Positions 35,181 through 47,100 of a stretch of 64,000 bases of DNA are shown here, one piece after another. Position 1 is the stretch's first letter. The number at the start of each line of letters is the position of its first letter. Where the stretch lies: assembly GCA_018881555.1 (NCBI GenBank), contig JACAXG010000068.1, positions 1,392,198-1,456,197 on the forward strand, in the 5' to 3' direction. This DNA comes from Amblyornis subalaris. Taxonomy: Eukaryota; Chordata; Aves; Passeriformes; Ptilonorhynchidae. Made by a program: the position numbers and the translations under genes. The notes below the pieces were generated by a model that did not search any database, was not told the DNA's origin, and saw nothing but the letters and a program-made list of their open reading frames with translations.

Positions 35181-38100
35181 CTGCTGGGCACCCACTGAGT
35201 CTTGTCCAGATCCCACAGTTTTCTCTCCCTGCTCCCAGATTCACTCCAGCATTGCCATTTTACTGCTGTACCCCCAAATCTTGTACTTGCTGACTGTTTT
35301 TGTTGGCATGGGGGTGACCTGGGAGAAGCCAGTTGTTGTGTGCAGTGCCCATCACTGGGTTTTCCAGCAGGAACAAACTCTGGAAGGACCCCGTTTGCTC
35401 TTGTTGGGAAGACTGTGGGAATCCATCACTGTGGAGTCAATCAGATTAGTCTCCTCTCCAGTGGGAGTTCAGGAAGTCAGCAAAAATTAGGGTGGCTGGG
35501 GTTTATCCNAGAAGAATTGCCTGTCTCATCCTGATCTAATTCAATAGTTTACAGAACATCTTTCAGGTTTTGGGACAAGATAAGTGATTTTAAAGGAGTG
35601 TCCCTCAATTTGCTGACCTCAGGCACAGCTCTGGGTACGAGAAGGTTTGAAGTTGGTGATTTCATTCACNGAGCAGCTTTGCTCTGGGTGCAGGGAGCGG
35701 TAAGTGTGTCTGAAATGCAGATTTTTCAGAGCAACTGGGATCAGTCAAGTACTGACCAAGGTGTAAATTCACTTCCTAAAGCAATTGGGAATGCAAATTG
35801 GCTTTTCTAAGCCAATTACTGTTAATTTGGGTGGCTTAAATGGCTAATGGCAAGCAGAACTTCTCGTACCCCTGGTGAGGTGAGTAGCTATTGAAAGAGC
35901 AGTTAATTTTTATGGNGGATTAAAAAGAATTCAGAAATACTTATTTTTTTTTCCTTGACTATGCACTGGAGTGTATCATATTCAAGTCTAAGTGGCTGAG
36001 CTGCCACAGGGACTATTCTCATATTTGTCACTAATTTGCCATTTATTTTAACTTTATATGTTCTGTAACCTCCTGCAATAGCAGTGCCTGTGATAACAGG
36101 CGTGTTAAACTGGGGTTTGGAGATGCACTGGAAATACTCTTTGGATCTGGAGAACTCTACAGAGCAGCAGCTGGAAACCCCTGCATGCAGCACCCAAAAG
36201 CTTGTTCATCCCTGGTGATTCCAGCTCTTTTGGAAGCAGCTGCCTCACAGGTACAGGCTCAGGTGTGTTCTCTCTGTTCTCAGAGTGCCTTTAGGAATGA
36301 ATAAAGTCTTTGCAGGTCAATATTGGCATTCTGGGTGCTTTCTCCAGCAATGCAAACAGAAGGATCTTGCACCAATATTAATGAGTTGCTTCTACCTGGA
36401 ACTTGGTTTGTGCAACATCACAGTTGAAGGCTGAGAGAGACAGGAAGGAATGATTGATCAAGGCGAAATTCTGGTGAGAGCACCTTGTATTCTACCAAAA
36501 TTATGTTCCTAAAATTGCAATCTCTTTCCTCAGTCCCGGTTTGAATAGAGGGAATTTGGAGAACAAAGGTACAAGAACAGATATCTCTGTGCTTATTCAG
36601 GGCTTGCAGTTTATCTCGAGCCTTTCAGATGAAAGATGCTATGAAAGACCCAAAGTACCATGTAAAATAAAACAAGACCTGATGGAAGATAGACCTAAGC
36701 GAGCTAAACATCTGCGCAATGTGCTCAGTTGAAGCTTTCAGGAGACATCCTGAGCTCCCAGAAAGGTGCCTTGGCTTTGTGGGGAGAGGGGCCAGGGGGA
36801 AGCAGAGCTGTGCAGGCGCCGCNGTGAGCCAGGCGAGTGTGAGGAGTGAGCTTTTATGTTCTGATTGCTCTTTATCATCTGCCATTTCTGGTGAGTCTTC
36901 CCACTGGGTTGGTATTAGCTGTATAAAATGTCTTCATGAAGGTGTAGAAATGTCATAGGCTCCTTTCTGTTTTTCTTCTGAAAAAGCTGCATGCTGGGCA
37001 AAGGAAGACAAAGGAGTGTGTGTTTACAAACCGCAGCAGAGAAGGGAATAACAGCATCTTTTAATTCTGTAGCTGGGTTTGGCTGCTTAAGAGAAGCTCA
37101 TTTAGAAATGACTTTCATCAAGATGACACCACGCTGTCACTTTTGTGGCAGTTTCAGCAGACAGATATCTTTACAAATTTAGCAATATGCCATGTTTAAG
37201 AGTGCAGCCATGTAAGTTTGGTCTTCAGCTGCAAGTTTCAGCCTCCCCAATGACCATTTCACACTGCTTCATGTGGTGTAACTTTTTTATTAAGAGTGGT
37301 GGTGGTGGAAATGGTGCTGCTGAGGTTTTGTGGTTTGCTTCCTTTTTTTTCTTTCCTCATTGTGGTTGGGCAGAGGAGAAAACTTGCCAAGTTTTTAAAC
37401 TTGTCTGATTTAGCCTTGCAGACATTGCTTCTTGTTATGTTGTTCTCTATTACATTAAGAAGCTCTTTAAGAGCTGGTATCTTATCCCCAAGGACACACT
37501 TGTAATCAAGTCCCTTTCAATCTTTTTGATAAAATAACCAGAGTGATCTCTCGCTTGCTCTCTGTNGTGAGATGCTTTCTGGCCCTAAAACAAATATTCT
37601 GATGCTTTCCAGAGCATCTTGACTTCTTTTTATTATGTTTTTTTTCAGCATTGTCTGCGAATGTGAACATTGGTTTCAAGCATACCAGTAACACTGTTCT
37701 GTCGTATGCAGTGGTGGGAATAACAACTGTTCCTGTTTCATAGGTCCTGGAGGGTTTTATTGTTTTAAAATTCCACAGGTAATTAGTACTTTTTTTTTTA
37801 CTTTTGTTTGTTTGTTTTTTGTTACTGAGCAGTATGAGCCATTAATCANTCTTGGCTTCTTTCCTTACTGGAGTCTCCCATTCCACAAGTCCTCTGGCCC
37901 TTTCTAGGACAGCCCTGCATGGAATTGCACTAAAATCTCTGTTGTGGGAGTGGATGTGTGCCTGTGGAAGCCCTCCAGGATGCTGGGTGTGACAGACCTA
38001 CCTGATCAGCCCCTCCCAGTTCCCCAAACTCTTGTAATTGAGGTGTTCAGTTTTACCCCAGATTGCTGATAAATGTGATATCTGATACACTGAACTCATG

Positions 38101-38539
38101 NCAAAACTCTGATCATGGCTCCTGACAACCACTGTGGAGCAATCAACTCCCTATTGCTTGACCTGTTTTAATTTCCTTATAGCTTATGGTATCCATCAGG
38201 GAATTATGTGCATTATTAAATCCAACACCTTAAAACGCTCAAAATACCTCGCATCTGTCAAGGTCAACTCNATAAAGGGGAATCAACCCAAGCCTCTATA
38301 AATCCTTGTCCCCTAATTTTCCCTCAGTTACATAGTTAGANACATTCTTTCCTTTTTTGCCTAAGATTTAGCCCAGAGCAAACCAGTTTTTGTGCAGCTG
38401 AGTCACTTCCCTTGCCTTACATGGGTATTGGTGTGATGTTATCAGCCTTCAGAGATGTATTAAAATTAGCACCAGCATGTCAACCATGTCCCAGGGTGCT
38501 TTCAGCGAGTTCCTGTTGTTATCCTTCGAGTTGCTCTTG
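35181..38539. other. Gene-free stretch
   Basis: No supported exon. Trinucleotide-like 'gtggtggtgg' lies at about 37,300-37,310. The 110-codon frame at 35202-35534 has an N codon and no motif. 35,780-36,150 and 37,000-37,260 are repeat-free but not otherwise distinctive. Confidence 0.45.
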
Positions 38540-38750
38540 ATTGCAGCTGCAGCATGAAGCACTTTGTCTTTCTCAAGTGATACAAGTATATCCTCCTCCT
38601 TCGCTCGGAATGTAAACCAGAAATATTTATTGAACTCTTCTGTCATTATTAATAATTTTGCCCTTCTTCTGCAGTAATGGGCCTGTGCCAACGATAAAAA
38701 TCTCGTTACGCTTTAAAACAACAACTCTTTGTCACGCTTAGCCCTTCTGC
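38540..38750 (-). mobile_element. Ancient LINE ORF2 remnant (CR1/L2/L3-like)
   Basis: Translated on the minus strand, 38735-38655 reads as a segment with KRNE, then VGTGPLLQKKGKIINND. One frame over, at about 38656-38560, it reads TEEFNKYFWFTF followed by RAKEEDI. In CR1/L2/L3-clade LINEs the linker between endonuclease and reverse transcriptase has this layout: a basic stretch, 'GPL...G....D', then 'KAE.FN.FF.S.FT'. The match in order and spacing, with a frameshift near 38,653, indicates a very old, broken copy that differs from the recent CR1 fragments elsewhere in the window. The exact family cannot be named by eye. Confidence 0.55.
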
Positions 38751-41660
38751 TGGGCATTTTCCCTGGTGCCTTTGGATTGTTCTATCAGTTATTCTCCATT
38801 TTACAGTCTCGTGTCCATTGACTGTCCTCTATTAGTCNGTAACAGTCCTTCAGTTCCCCATCTCCTGCTGTGAGGAATGTTGGCTCCGTGTTAACCATCT
38901 CCGAGGTGATAAGGATAAACCTGCTCAGATGAAAGATGACAACTGGGCATGGGTGCAACTCNGACCTACTGTGTGTGAGCCACGTGTGGTCTAGCCGTTA
39001 AAATCTGCTGCTTATTTTAGAGCAAATCAACTTTAAGGTTTTTTTTAATATCACCTAAGGGAATTAATTTTAATTTTTGTGGGATTTATTGGAAGCTTAA
39101 TGCTGCCTTTGAGCCTCTTTAAACTCCCAGCCTAATTGTTTTTTTTCTAAGTGTCATGAATATACGTGTAAGTGCTCTTGAATTTCTATGAGAAACTGCC
39201 TCTGGTATCACTTCCAAAATTTGTAACAATCTGATTCTAGAAATTGTTGGGTTTTGGTGTTAAAGAGGAATTGTGTATCACCCAACCCCACGGAGCACAA
39301 AATGTGTGCAAGACAGAGCTGGATCATGTTCTAGGCGTGATGCTGTGTGCTTCTCATTTTCAGGGACATGGTTATTTGGGATTTGGAGGGAAAGAAATAG
39401 TAGATATTGCAGAGAACTCATCTTGTACCAGCTTGTGATCGCTGGGAGTGCTTAATTTGATGTTCTTGCTGAGTGAACTGGATTTTTATNAACTTTGCTG
39501 TGGTTGTGCCCTCCAGTTCAGAGGAGATCTTGTCTGTTTATCTGCAGAGGGAAGCAGAGCTGAAGACTCGTGCCTTGTTTGAGCTGTTTTGTTGCTGTAT
39601 GACATGGACAGTGAAATTTAATCTTTGCCTTGCCTGAGCTTTAAGGCTAAAAATAGTTCACCTGTCATGTAAGGGAAAGCTTCAATAGTATTAACCAGTA
39701 CTTTGGGAAGGCTGTGAAATAATGTAATGGGGGTGTCATGTAGGTGAAAGTGGTGGACTATATAACCTGCATCTTATTTTTTTTATTTCCCCAGCGGCAG
39801 GTCTGTTTAGAGGACTAANGAGGGGGAAATCCATTACTGGCCCAAGCAGTAAGGGTGAGGTGAAACCCTTCCGAACTGGAAGCCACTTGAACGTGTACTG
39901 CAATTGGTGAAACCTTCCCATGTGAGATTCCTCTGATTACACAGATTTCGGAAGTTGTGCTTTTACAATTTCACTTATTAAGGTAGTGCTTTTATTGCAG
40001 ACTGAACAGGTTTATTTCTGGCTCTAGCACAAAGCAATTACTGCAGCCACAAAAATATTGAGCACTGAACTAAAATTCTATGCTTGAGAATTTCTGGACT
40101 AAATTTTTTCTTCTCGTGAAGCAGAATTTGGTGGGGCTATACCAAGATGAATTTGATTTATGGTAGTTTGATTTTTTTAAAAACAAACAAAAACCAAAAG
40201 CATGCTAAGAAACCCCCAACCCTATAAAAACACAAANCATGTTTTGAAGCTTAATGCATGTCAAGGTTGGTTTTGTTGGTATGGTGTGGAGCAGTTGGGG
40301 GTTTTTGTGTGGTTTTAGTTTTGGTGGGTTTTTGAGATCTTGATTTTAGTGCGATGGTGTGTCGTACATTCATTTCCTGTGCATGAGGGCTGGCTGGAGA
40401 GCTGGGGGTAGACTGGTTCCTTTTAAATCAAAGGTGAGGTGAAATCTCAGCTGAGGACCCTGTTTCCTGTTGAGGTGCCCAGTCTGAATTCGGTCTTGCA
40501 CCCACCAAAACTGGTGGCAGTGTTCCTGTCAACTTCCTGGGCTCAGCACTTGCTGGTTTCAAACAGCAGCATAGCCTTGGGTTACTCACAGGAATAGAAA
40601 GAGTGCAAGAAACACTGGATGAATTCTCAAATCTTTATGCAAACACCGATTTCTAAATGTATTTGTGGTGTTCTTGCCTCCGTTCAGCTCATTTATGTGA
40701 CTCTTGTTCCGTGGGGTTTTCACGAGTTCTGTTCAGTGGGATGTTTAAACTGGGCATGGCTGTTTGAGGGGATAAACCTGAAGGAAATCGCTGATGTGAT
40801 GCAGTTCTTGCTCTGTGCTAATACAAGCCCAGTGTTGGCTCTGCAGGCTGGGTGGTCTGGGGGGTTTGAAGGCAGGCTCTGCATCCAGCTCTGGATTATG
40901 CAGCTCTTGGGAAGTGGCAGGGCTGCTGCACGTNCCCATGGCTCTATCCTGTCAATCAAGCACGTGGGAAGTCTCTCTGAAGCTGGTTTCAACAAATACT
41001 TGAAGCATTCCCATATATTTTTACTAAAAGCTGGGCTTTTGAAAGGAAACTCTGATTATTCACTAAGTTTTCCACCCATGGGTTTTTTTTGACTGCTGTG
41101 AGCCATAAGGATACTGATAACGTGGTATTAATTACATGTTTTAGTTCTACAACTAGTTCTGCTATGCACCTCTTGAGTGTGCTGGGAGAACTTGACCCCT
41201 CTGCCTGTTTTCTACCTGTAAAATGGAGATAATGACGCTGCTCTGTTCGGCACAGTTATTATGAGGTGCTTGAATATGTATAAAAAGATGTTAGCTGAAA
41301 AAGAAGCTTAAAAAAAAAAAGTTTAGGTGTGCCTGTATGTCATGTACATAATCAGCAGAATGTGTGCTCTTGGTTTGAGTGGGAGTGTGATAGCCACACA
41401 TTCCCGTAGCAGGAGGGCTGGAAATGAGGTGAGGTGCTTTTAGAGAACTCTCTAAAATGCTATTTTCTATTAGGTGGTAAAGCTGATGCGTTTGGGTACA
41501 GANAGCCTTGCCAGGTTCCCGGTAGGGGACTGATTCTTCACACATCTCTGAGTGCACAGCCACTTAGTAACTTCTTAGGCTGAAATGTTTTCTCCCATCA
41601 AAAGCTTAGAGCTTTTGTGTTGTTGGTTGTTTTGTTTTTTTTCTTTTTTTCTGATTTTTT
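38751..41660. other. Gene-free stretch
   Basis: No supported exon. An A/C-rich run ('aaaaacaaacaaaaaccaaaagc') lies at about 40,179-40,201. A 157-codon frame at 40619-41092 has an N codon and no recognised domain. A T-rich tract lies at about 41,632-41,662. Confidence 0.5.
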
Positions 41661-42125
41661 TAAGAGACTCTGTGTAAGTGAGCTGGAAATATCACCAGTA
41701 GCAGTGATTCAAGTGAAGTTCCTGCTGCTAATTACACAGGCTTTTTGCTAAAGGTAGTAAATAGAAATCATTCATGGGTCCTCAGAGGCCTCACAATCAT
41801 TCAGTATTCAGGGTAAATATATCAGGGAGCTTCATAAGAGAATAATTTTAAAACAAAGNCTGGTCAGCTCTTTAATAATTTACTGATAGTGATACCAAGG
41901 AGAATATCTAATAACTAGCAAGATTGGCTTTCAAGTAGAAAATAAATTAGTGTTAGAGGAGTGTTTTTTCAAAGAATCGTAATTACTATTAGTGAAACAT
42001 TTGGTTATCATATCAGTGCTTGATTGCTTTACAAGCACTTACCAAGGCAAAGGCACTTTATTTGATTGTTTAGGGAGCTGCAGAGACAAATTTATTCATG
42101 TGACACTTGTCTGAAATAGGGAGCT
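41661..42125. promoter_or_regulatory. Candidate conserved non-coding block G
   Basis: Repeat-free AT-rich block with many homeodomain-like and similar cores ('gctgctaattacacagg', 'ctttaataatttac', 'aatcgtaattactatta', 'ttgattgtttaggg'). No simple repeat disrupts it. It lies directly upstream of a CR1 insertion, which marks its right edge. Function is inferred from texture only. Confidence 0.33.
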
Positions 42126-42237
42126 CTCAANATTCACATAAAGTCCAGTCTTAAAGTATTGCAACTGGTCTGCTAAAAGATTTTGGTGTCTGATGACCAA
42201 CCATGTTCACTGGTTTGACAGGGAAAGGGATGTTCCT

Positions 42238-42664
42238 GGACCCACAAAGATGCTCCAAGGGCTGGAACAACTCTCCCATGAGCCTGGGGTTGCTCAGTCT
42301 GAAGAAGAGAAGGCTCCAGGGAGACCTTACAGCCCCTTCCAGTNCCCNAAGGGGCTCCAAGAGAGCTGGAGAGGGACTTGGGACGAGGACATGTAGTAAT
42401 AGCACAAAGGAGAATGGCTTTAAACTGAAAGAGATCACATTTAGGTTGGATATAGAGAAGAAATTCTTCCCTGTGAGGAGGGAGGTCCTGGCACAGGTTG
42501 CCCAGAGAAGCTGTGGCTGCCCCATCCCTGGAAGTGTCCAAGGCCAGGTTGGACGGGGCTTGGAGCAACCTGGGATAGTGGAAGATGTCCCTGTTCCATG
42601 GCAGGGGGTTGGAATGAGATGACCTTTGATGTTTCTTCCAGCCCAGCCCATTCTGGGATTCTGT
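42238..42664 (+). mobile_element. CR1 LINE 3' fragment (sense), longest sense copy
   Basis: It begins near the ORF2 C-terminal coding end ('ggggttgctcagtctgaagaagagaaggctccagggagacctta') and passes through 'agagagctggagagggacttggg' and 'aatggctttaaactgaaagagatcacatttaggttggatatagagaagaaattcttccctgtgagg'. It then contains the usual 'ggttgcccagagaagctgtggctg' block and ends with 'ttctgggattctgtgg'. The intact order over about 425 bases makes the assignment secure. It is 5'-truncated and has lost reverse-transcriptase capacity. Confidence 0.95.
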
Positions 42665-43379
42665 GGCTTTGGCCAGCTGGCAGCTATTGAGCTTTATTTC
42701 TAAAAGCTGAATTTGGAATAGCTATAGGAACTCTGTGGGGAATAGAGACTTGCACAGAAAGGCAAGTCCTTGCTGTAGGACATCTTGCATCTGCTGATGG
42801 TGCTGACTATGGAAAATCCAAATTACAGCCTGTAGGAGAACATTAATGGGGAAAGAGAAATGTCAGCAGTCCTTGCCTCCATCCCTCAGGCTTTGGGTCT
42901 GTTTTGGTCCAAGTGGCCAAATGAGTTGGCCACTGAAATGACAGGACCAGGGAGTTTGATAAACTTGGCTTTATGGAAGGTTTCAGGCTCTTGAATAAGG
43001 AAGATGAAGACNCATGATGTGGGAAATGTAGGGGGGAAAGCCTTGCACCCTTGTGCAAGTCTTGAGGGAGTCTGCAAGTGTTGGTCGTTCATCTGAACGC
43101 CTTTAGCTGGATTGTGCCATTGGATGGGATGGTCAGAGGAGGAGGGAAAGTTGAATTAATTAGTGAAGGAAAGGGTAGGTGGGGTTTTTCTGTTTCTCAC
43201 AGATATTTTGTCCCTAACACCACACTGGCTTGAGGAGGAGATGGCTCCTTTGTGTCCCAAGCTGATAAAGCTCTGCTGTGTGACACTGTGTTCCTGCCTC
43301 CTCTGCTAATGACTGTTAATGACACAGCACTGAGGGAAAATACGGCCTTAATGAACCCTGATGAATGGCTGTGTCTTAA
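42665..43379. other. Gene-free stretch
   Basis: No exon or repeat was recognised between the CR1 copy and the AT-rich block that follows. Confidence 0.5.
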
Positions 43380-43965
43380 AAAGGAATTAAGTGATATTTT
43401 TTGAGGGGGTAAGAGTGAAGATACAGTAATTCTAATTACTTTTTTTTTATGGCACTCTATATTTTCCAAATAATTGATAAAGTTTATGCTTAGCTGTAAT
43501 GTTGTAGTAAATTCCTAACAAAAAATATTTTCTATCATTATGTTAGCTTATAAATTTCTCTGTAGATTTTATTAGATGAGCCTCACGAGCAATCCATTAA
43601 AAACAGGAGCCGTAGAATTTGCCAGCTTTCCGTNTAGTTTACTGAAAACTTCCATGTTTTCCTGAACGAGTGCATGATGGATGTGACCCTTTAGTCNCAA
43701 TTCACTGGCACATTGCTGGGGCTGGTGCTTTGCAGGCTGTGCAGGAGGAGAGGCTTCCACCTCCTGCCAATGCTCAGCTGCTTGCTTTATGTGGGCTCAA
43801 ATCCCCTGGGTGCAGCTCACGAGAATAAGTGAACAATTTATGGTTTACTGGCAGCTAATGCACATCGTCATAAATTTTAATATAAGTGTTAATATATTAT
43901 TTAATATAATAGGAATTACTTTGAAAGTAATTCCTAAGGTTCCAGGCCTCTTCTCTTCCTGGAGA
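43380..43965. promoter_or_regulatory. Candidate conserved non-coding block H
   Basis: An AT-rich block with motif cores such as 'attctaattac', 'gataaagtttatg', 'gaacaatttatgg' and 'aatttaatataagtg'. It contains the 27-base palindrome at 43910-43936 listed separately and is bounded on the right by an antisense CR1. Regulatory function is a guess from composition. Confidence 0.28.
43910..43936. repeat. 27-base palindrome
   Basis: A perfect inverted repeat: the 13-base arm TAGGAATTACTTT, one central G, then the exact reverse complement of the arm. A 13-base perfect arm is not expected by chance in 64 kb (rough expectation about 0.001). It could be a dimeric binding site, the fused terminal repeats of a small DNA transposon remnant, or a cruciform-prone site. 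Confidence 0.9.
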
Positions 43966-43971
43966 CCTTCT

Positions 43972-44172
43972 AATCATGGAATTGTTAAGGTTGGAAAGGA
44001 CCTTTAAAGATGATCAAGGTTTCAACCCAGCACCACCACCATGTTCACCCTAAACCCTCTCCTCGGTGCCACACCCACAGGTTTCTCTGAACACTTCCAG
44101 GGATGCTGATTCCACCACTTCCAGCCCNTTCCAATGCTTGGCAANGTTGCCTTTGTAGAAATTTTCCCTGCT
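43972..44172 (-). mobile_element. CR1 LINE fragment (antisense)
   Basis: In plus-strand order: 'atcatggaattgttaaggttggaaaggacctttaaagatgatcaag', 'tcaacccagcaccaccaccatgttcaccctaaacc', and 'cacttccagggatgctgattccaccacttcc' followed by 'ttccaatgcttgg'. The sequence matches the same CR1 subfamily type as the copy at 6.4 kb, with a minus-strand ORF2 C-terminal trace. It carries two Ns and small indels. Confidence 0.9.
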
Positions 44173-47100
44173 TACCTCTGTTCTGTATTTCTGGGGTACA
44201 TCCATGTAGTGACAGATTCTGCTTTTACCTGCAAAATGGAAGTGGAAAACCCGCAGTGGGTCCATGTGTGTGAAGTGCTGAAGGTTTCTGGCTTTTCCTT
44301 TCTGCTAAACTGTGCTTTCCTGAGTCTCAGAGTTGAAGCAGTTGAGAGAACTCTTTGACTGCCATTCTTCATTGGTAAACCTCAATGGCCTACACCGATT
44401 ACTTGTATTTTTTGGTGAAATGTGCCTTGTAGAATCTTAGCTTCTAAATCAGGATTCTGCAGTTTCTGGGAGAGAAGACAAAGCGAGGCAGTGGAAGTAG
44501 TGGCTGTGATTTTTCATACTGAGCTTGATGTATTGGGGGGAAAAAAATGACTTTCAGATACGCTAGNTAAACTTGTCATAGCTGTTTATCCTTCTTTCTA
44601 CCCCTAAAAAAAATCANGATATTTCTAAAAATTTTTAGAATTATTCATTTATTCATTCACGCTACTGCCTGTTCCAGAAAGTGGGCTTGGAGTAATCTTT
44701 AACTGGAATGCTCCCTTCTTTTTAGCTGACAAATACAGTAGTTATTTCTGAATCCCGATGGATAGGAAGATAGAATGTCACTTTCAGATGTTTTTCTGAT
44801 GTCTTCTGTTGCAATTGGAATCTGAGCTGTCTGTGTTAGACAGCAACAAATTCATGCCCCCTACCTGGAAAAGTTATTCCTGTTTCCTCTGGCTGTTGAA
44901 AAGGCACCTGCTTCCNCATTTAATGGCAGCATCCTCTGGAAAGGTGTGCAGAACGCAGGTAACCACCTGCTTGATCATACAAATGTAATCCAGATCCCCA
45001 TTCATGGTGCTAATTCAGGATGATTTTATATTCAGCAAAACTTGCATGGAAGATTCCAGTGAGAAAAGTGAGCAGCATCGAGTACTAGAGCTTGAAATGT
45101 GTCATGGGACAGGCAAAACAGGAGTTTATACCTGCTCAGTGCTTTGGAAACAGCTCAAAATAATAGGATTAGTGGGAAAACATCCCATGCAGGGAAGTGT
45201 TCTCAGGGTCTCAGTGAGTCAGAAGGTGGCAGCAGTGACAGTGACATCCTCTGTTGTGCTTCGCCTTGACAAGGACTTANAGCTGGCACTGCAAGAATTG
45301 CACACTTTGGCTAATAGGCAGAGCTNAGAGGGATCCGAAAAATATCGAATAAAAATAAAAGGTTGGCTAAGCAATCTCTTCCTGGTGCCCAGTGTTCCTT
45401 CAGAGTCAGCCTTGCCCTCCCATCGAGCAGCACAGTGGCTTCCTGCAAACGCTGCACCGTCTATTCCTGGGGCTCAGCAAAGCCTCTCTGTTCCCTCCGA
45501 GGCCTGGCTCTGTGTCTGCGCTGCTGCTGCTGTGGGCTCCCTTTTCCTGGCTCTGATTTTTGTGTCCCTGTCACCTCAGCCTGCACGTGAGAGCTTTCCC
45601 CACTGAGCACGTTCAGGTGTTTCCCGAAGGGAATATCCCTTCCATGCAGCCTGAGCGTGCAGCCAGCACGAAGAGCCAGGTGCTGCCCCTTCTGCTGTTA
45701 AGCAAGGTAGAGCCAGGCAAACTAAACATTGTGTTACAGCTGTCTCTGCAGTTTCATTGATTTTGATCTATAAATTGAGCTNCACCCATGAGAAGTTGTG
45801 CTTTGTTTTAGAAAGATGCTTATCAGGGTGCTCTGACCCTTATTCTATTACACAGGAAGATAAACAGTTTAAGTTCAGAATTTGCTGCTAATGGAGAAGA
45901 ACTGTTGGGCTGTCTGACATTTTCAGACTGTTTTGATGTTGCCTCCTTGCTGTACCTTTCTATTTACTTGTGTCTGCCCGTGATATTAATATATTGTTTT
46001 TCCGTAATCCATCATTGTTGGGATAAACTGCTAGATCCAGGTCCTTTTGGCATTTCCCAGAAAGTGTCACGGTGTTTGTGTCTAAAGGTGAACTTGTGTT
46101 TCTGAATAATTGATGGCTGGTAGTTAATTTCTTTATCTTCAGAAAGGAAGAAACTTATTAATGAGGATAATGCATGAGAGATCAATGGCAATGTGTGTGA
46201 CATCGATTAATGATTTCAACCTGTAACCAGATTTAAAAAAAGCAGCTGGGCTCTGTATTTGAGCACATAATTACCTGTAATTGTGCTGATACCTTGGTGG
46301 GAGTGGAAAAAAGGATAAGGTACNGCTTAAAGGGTACAGACAACTGGGCAGAGGTTTTATCCCTGGTACTCATTGAGCTGGCTTATTATAAACTTCTCAA
46401 TAGCTAAAGTGATGCACAGATGTGATGTGAATTTATTGTTTCTGCATGGATGGCACACGTGTACATATATTTATAAATATGGGTGAGTGCATACAGAGAA
46501 GGGAAGTCAAAGCTGGAGAGAGTGTTTTGTTTTTAATAATAAAAATNGTAATCAGGAAGGCAGATGGTGAAGTTGCAAGTGATACCAGGNGAATGGCCCG
46601 AGGTGTTAAGTTTCATTTCTTTAACACCCCCACCTACCCATGACAGCAAAAGCTCAACAGATCATGTTCTAGACCCAAACTTTCAGTGCACAATATAAGG
46701 AAGTGGAAACTTTAATGTACCCTTTGAAGTTTACCTAAAACTTTCAGCATCCATCCTGCTGATTAGTTTTTAACAAGGATGCTGCATAATAGCNAGCTCT
46801 GTAATGAAACCTTCAAGCTGTGTGTGCATTTATTTGTGAGTATATACTTAGTGCTTGCCTTGGAGAATAAAAACCAGTTTTCCATATTGAGCAGACTGAC
46901 CTTGATGTGTACCGAACTTCTCAAAGCCGAGCTGCTCTTTAAGCACCCATTGGTGTGCGGGATGGTTTCTCCTGGACCTCCAGGACTCTGCCTATAGGCG
47001 GAGATTTGAGCGGCACTTGTGTTTTGGTGACTTCNGCACCCCTCAAAAAATCCCATAGAACTGCAAAAAGATCTTTTCCTATGGTTTAAAAGAAGCACAT

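Noticed and set aside
45004..45606. 200-codon ATG-initiated open frame on the plus strand with a hydrophobic C-terminal stretch
   Set aside because: Two of its codons contain N at positions that could be stops (NAG in 'ttanag' and TNA in 'agctnagag'). Without them the open run is about 92 codons. There is no domain signature and no promoter or splice context.
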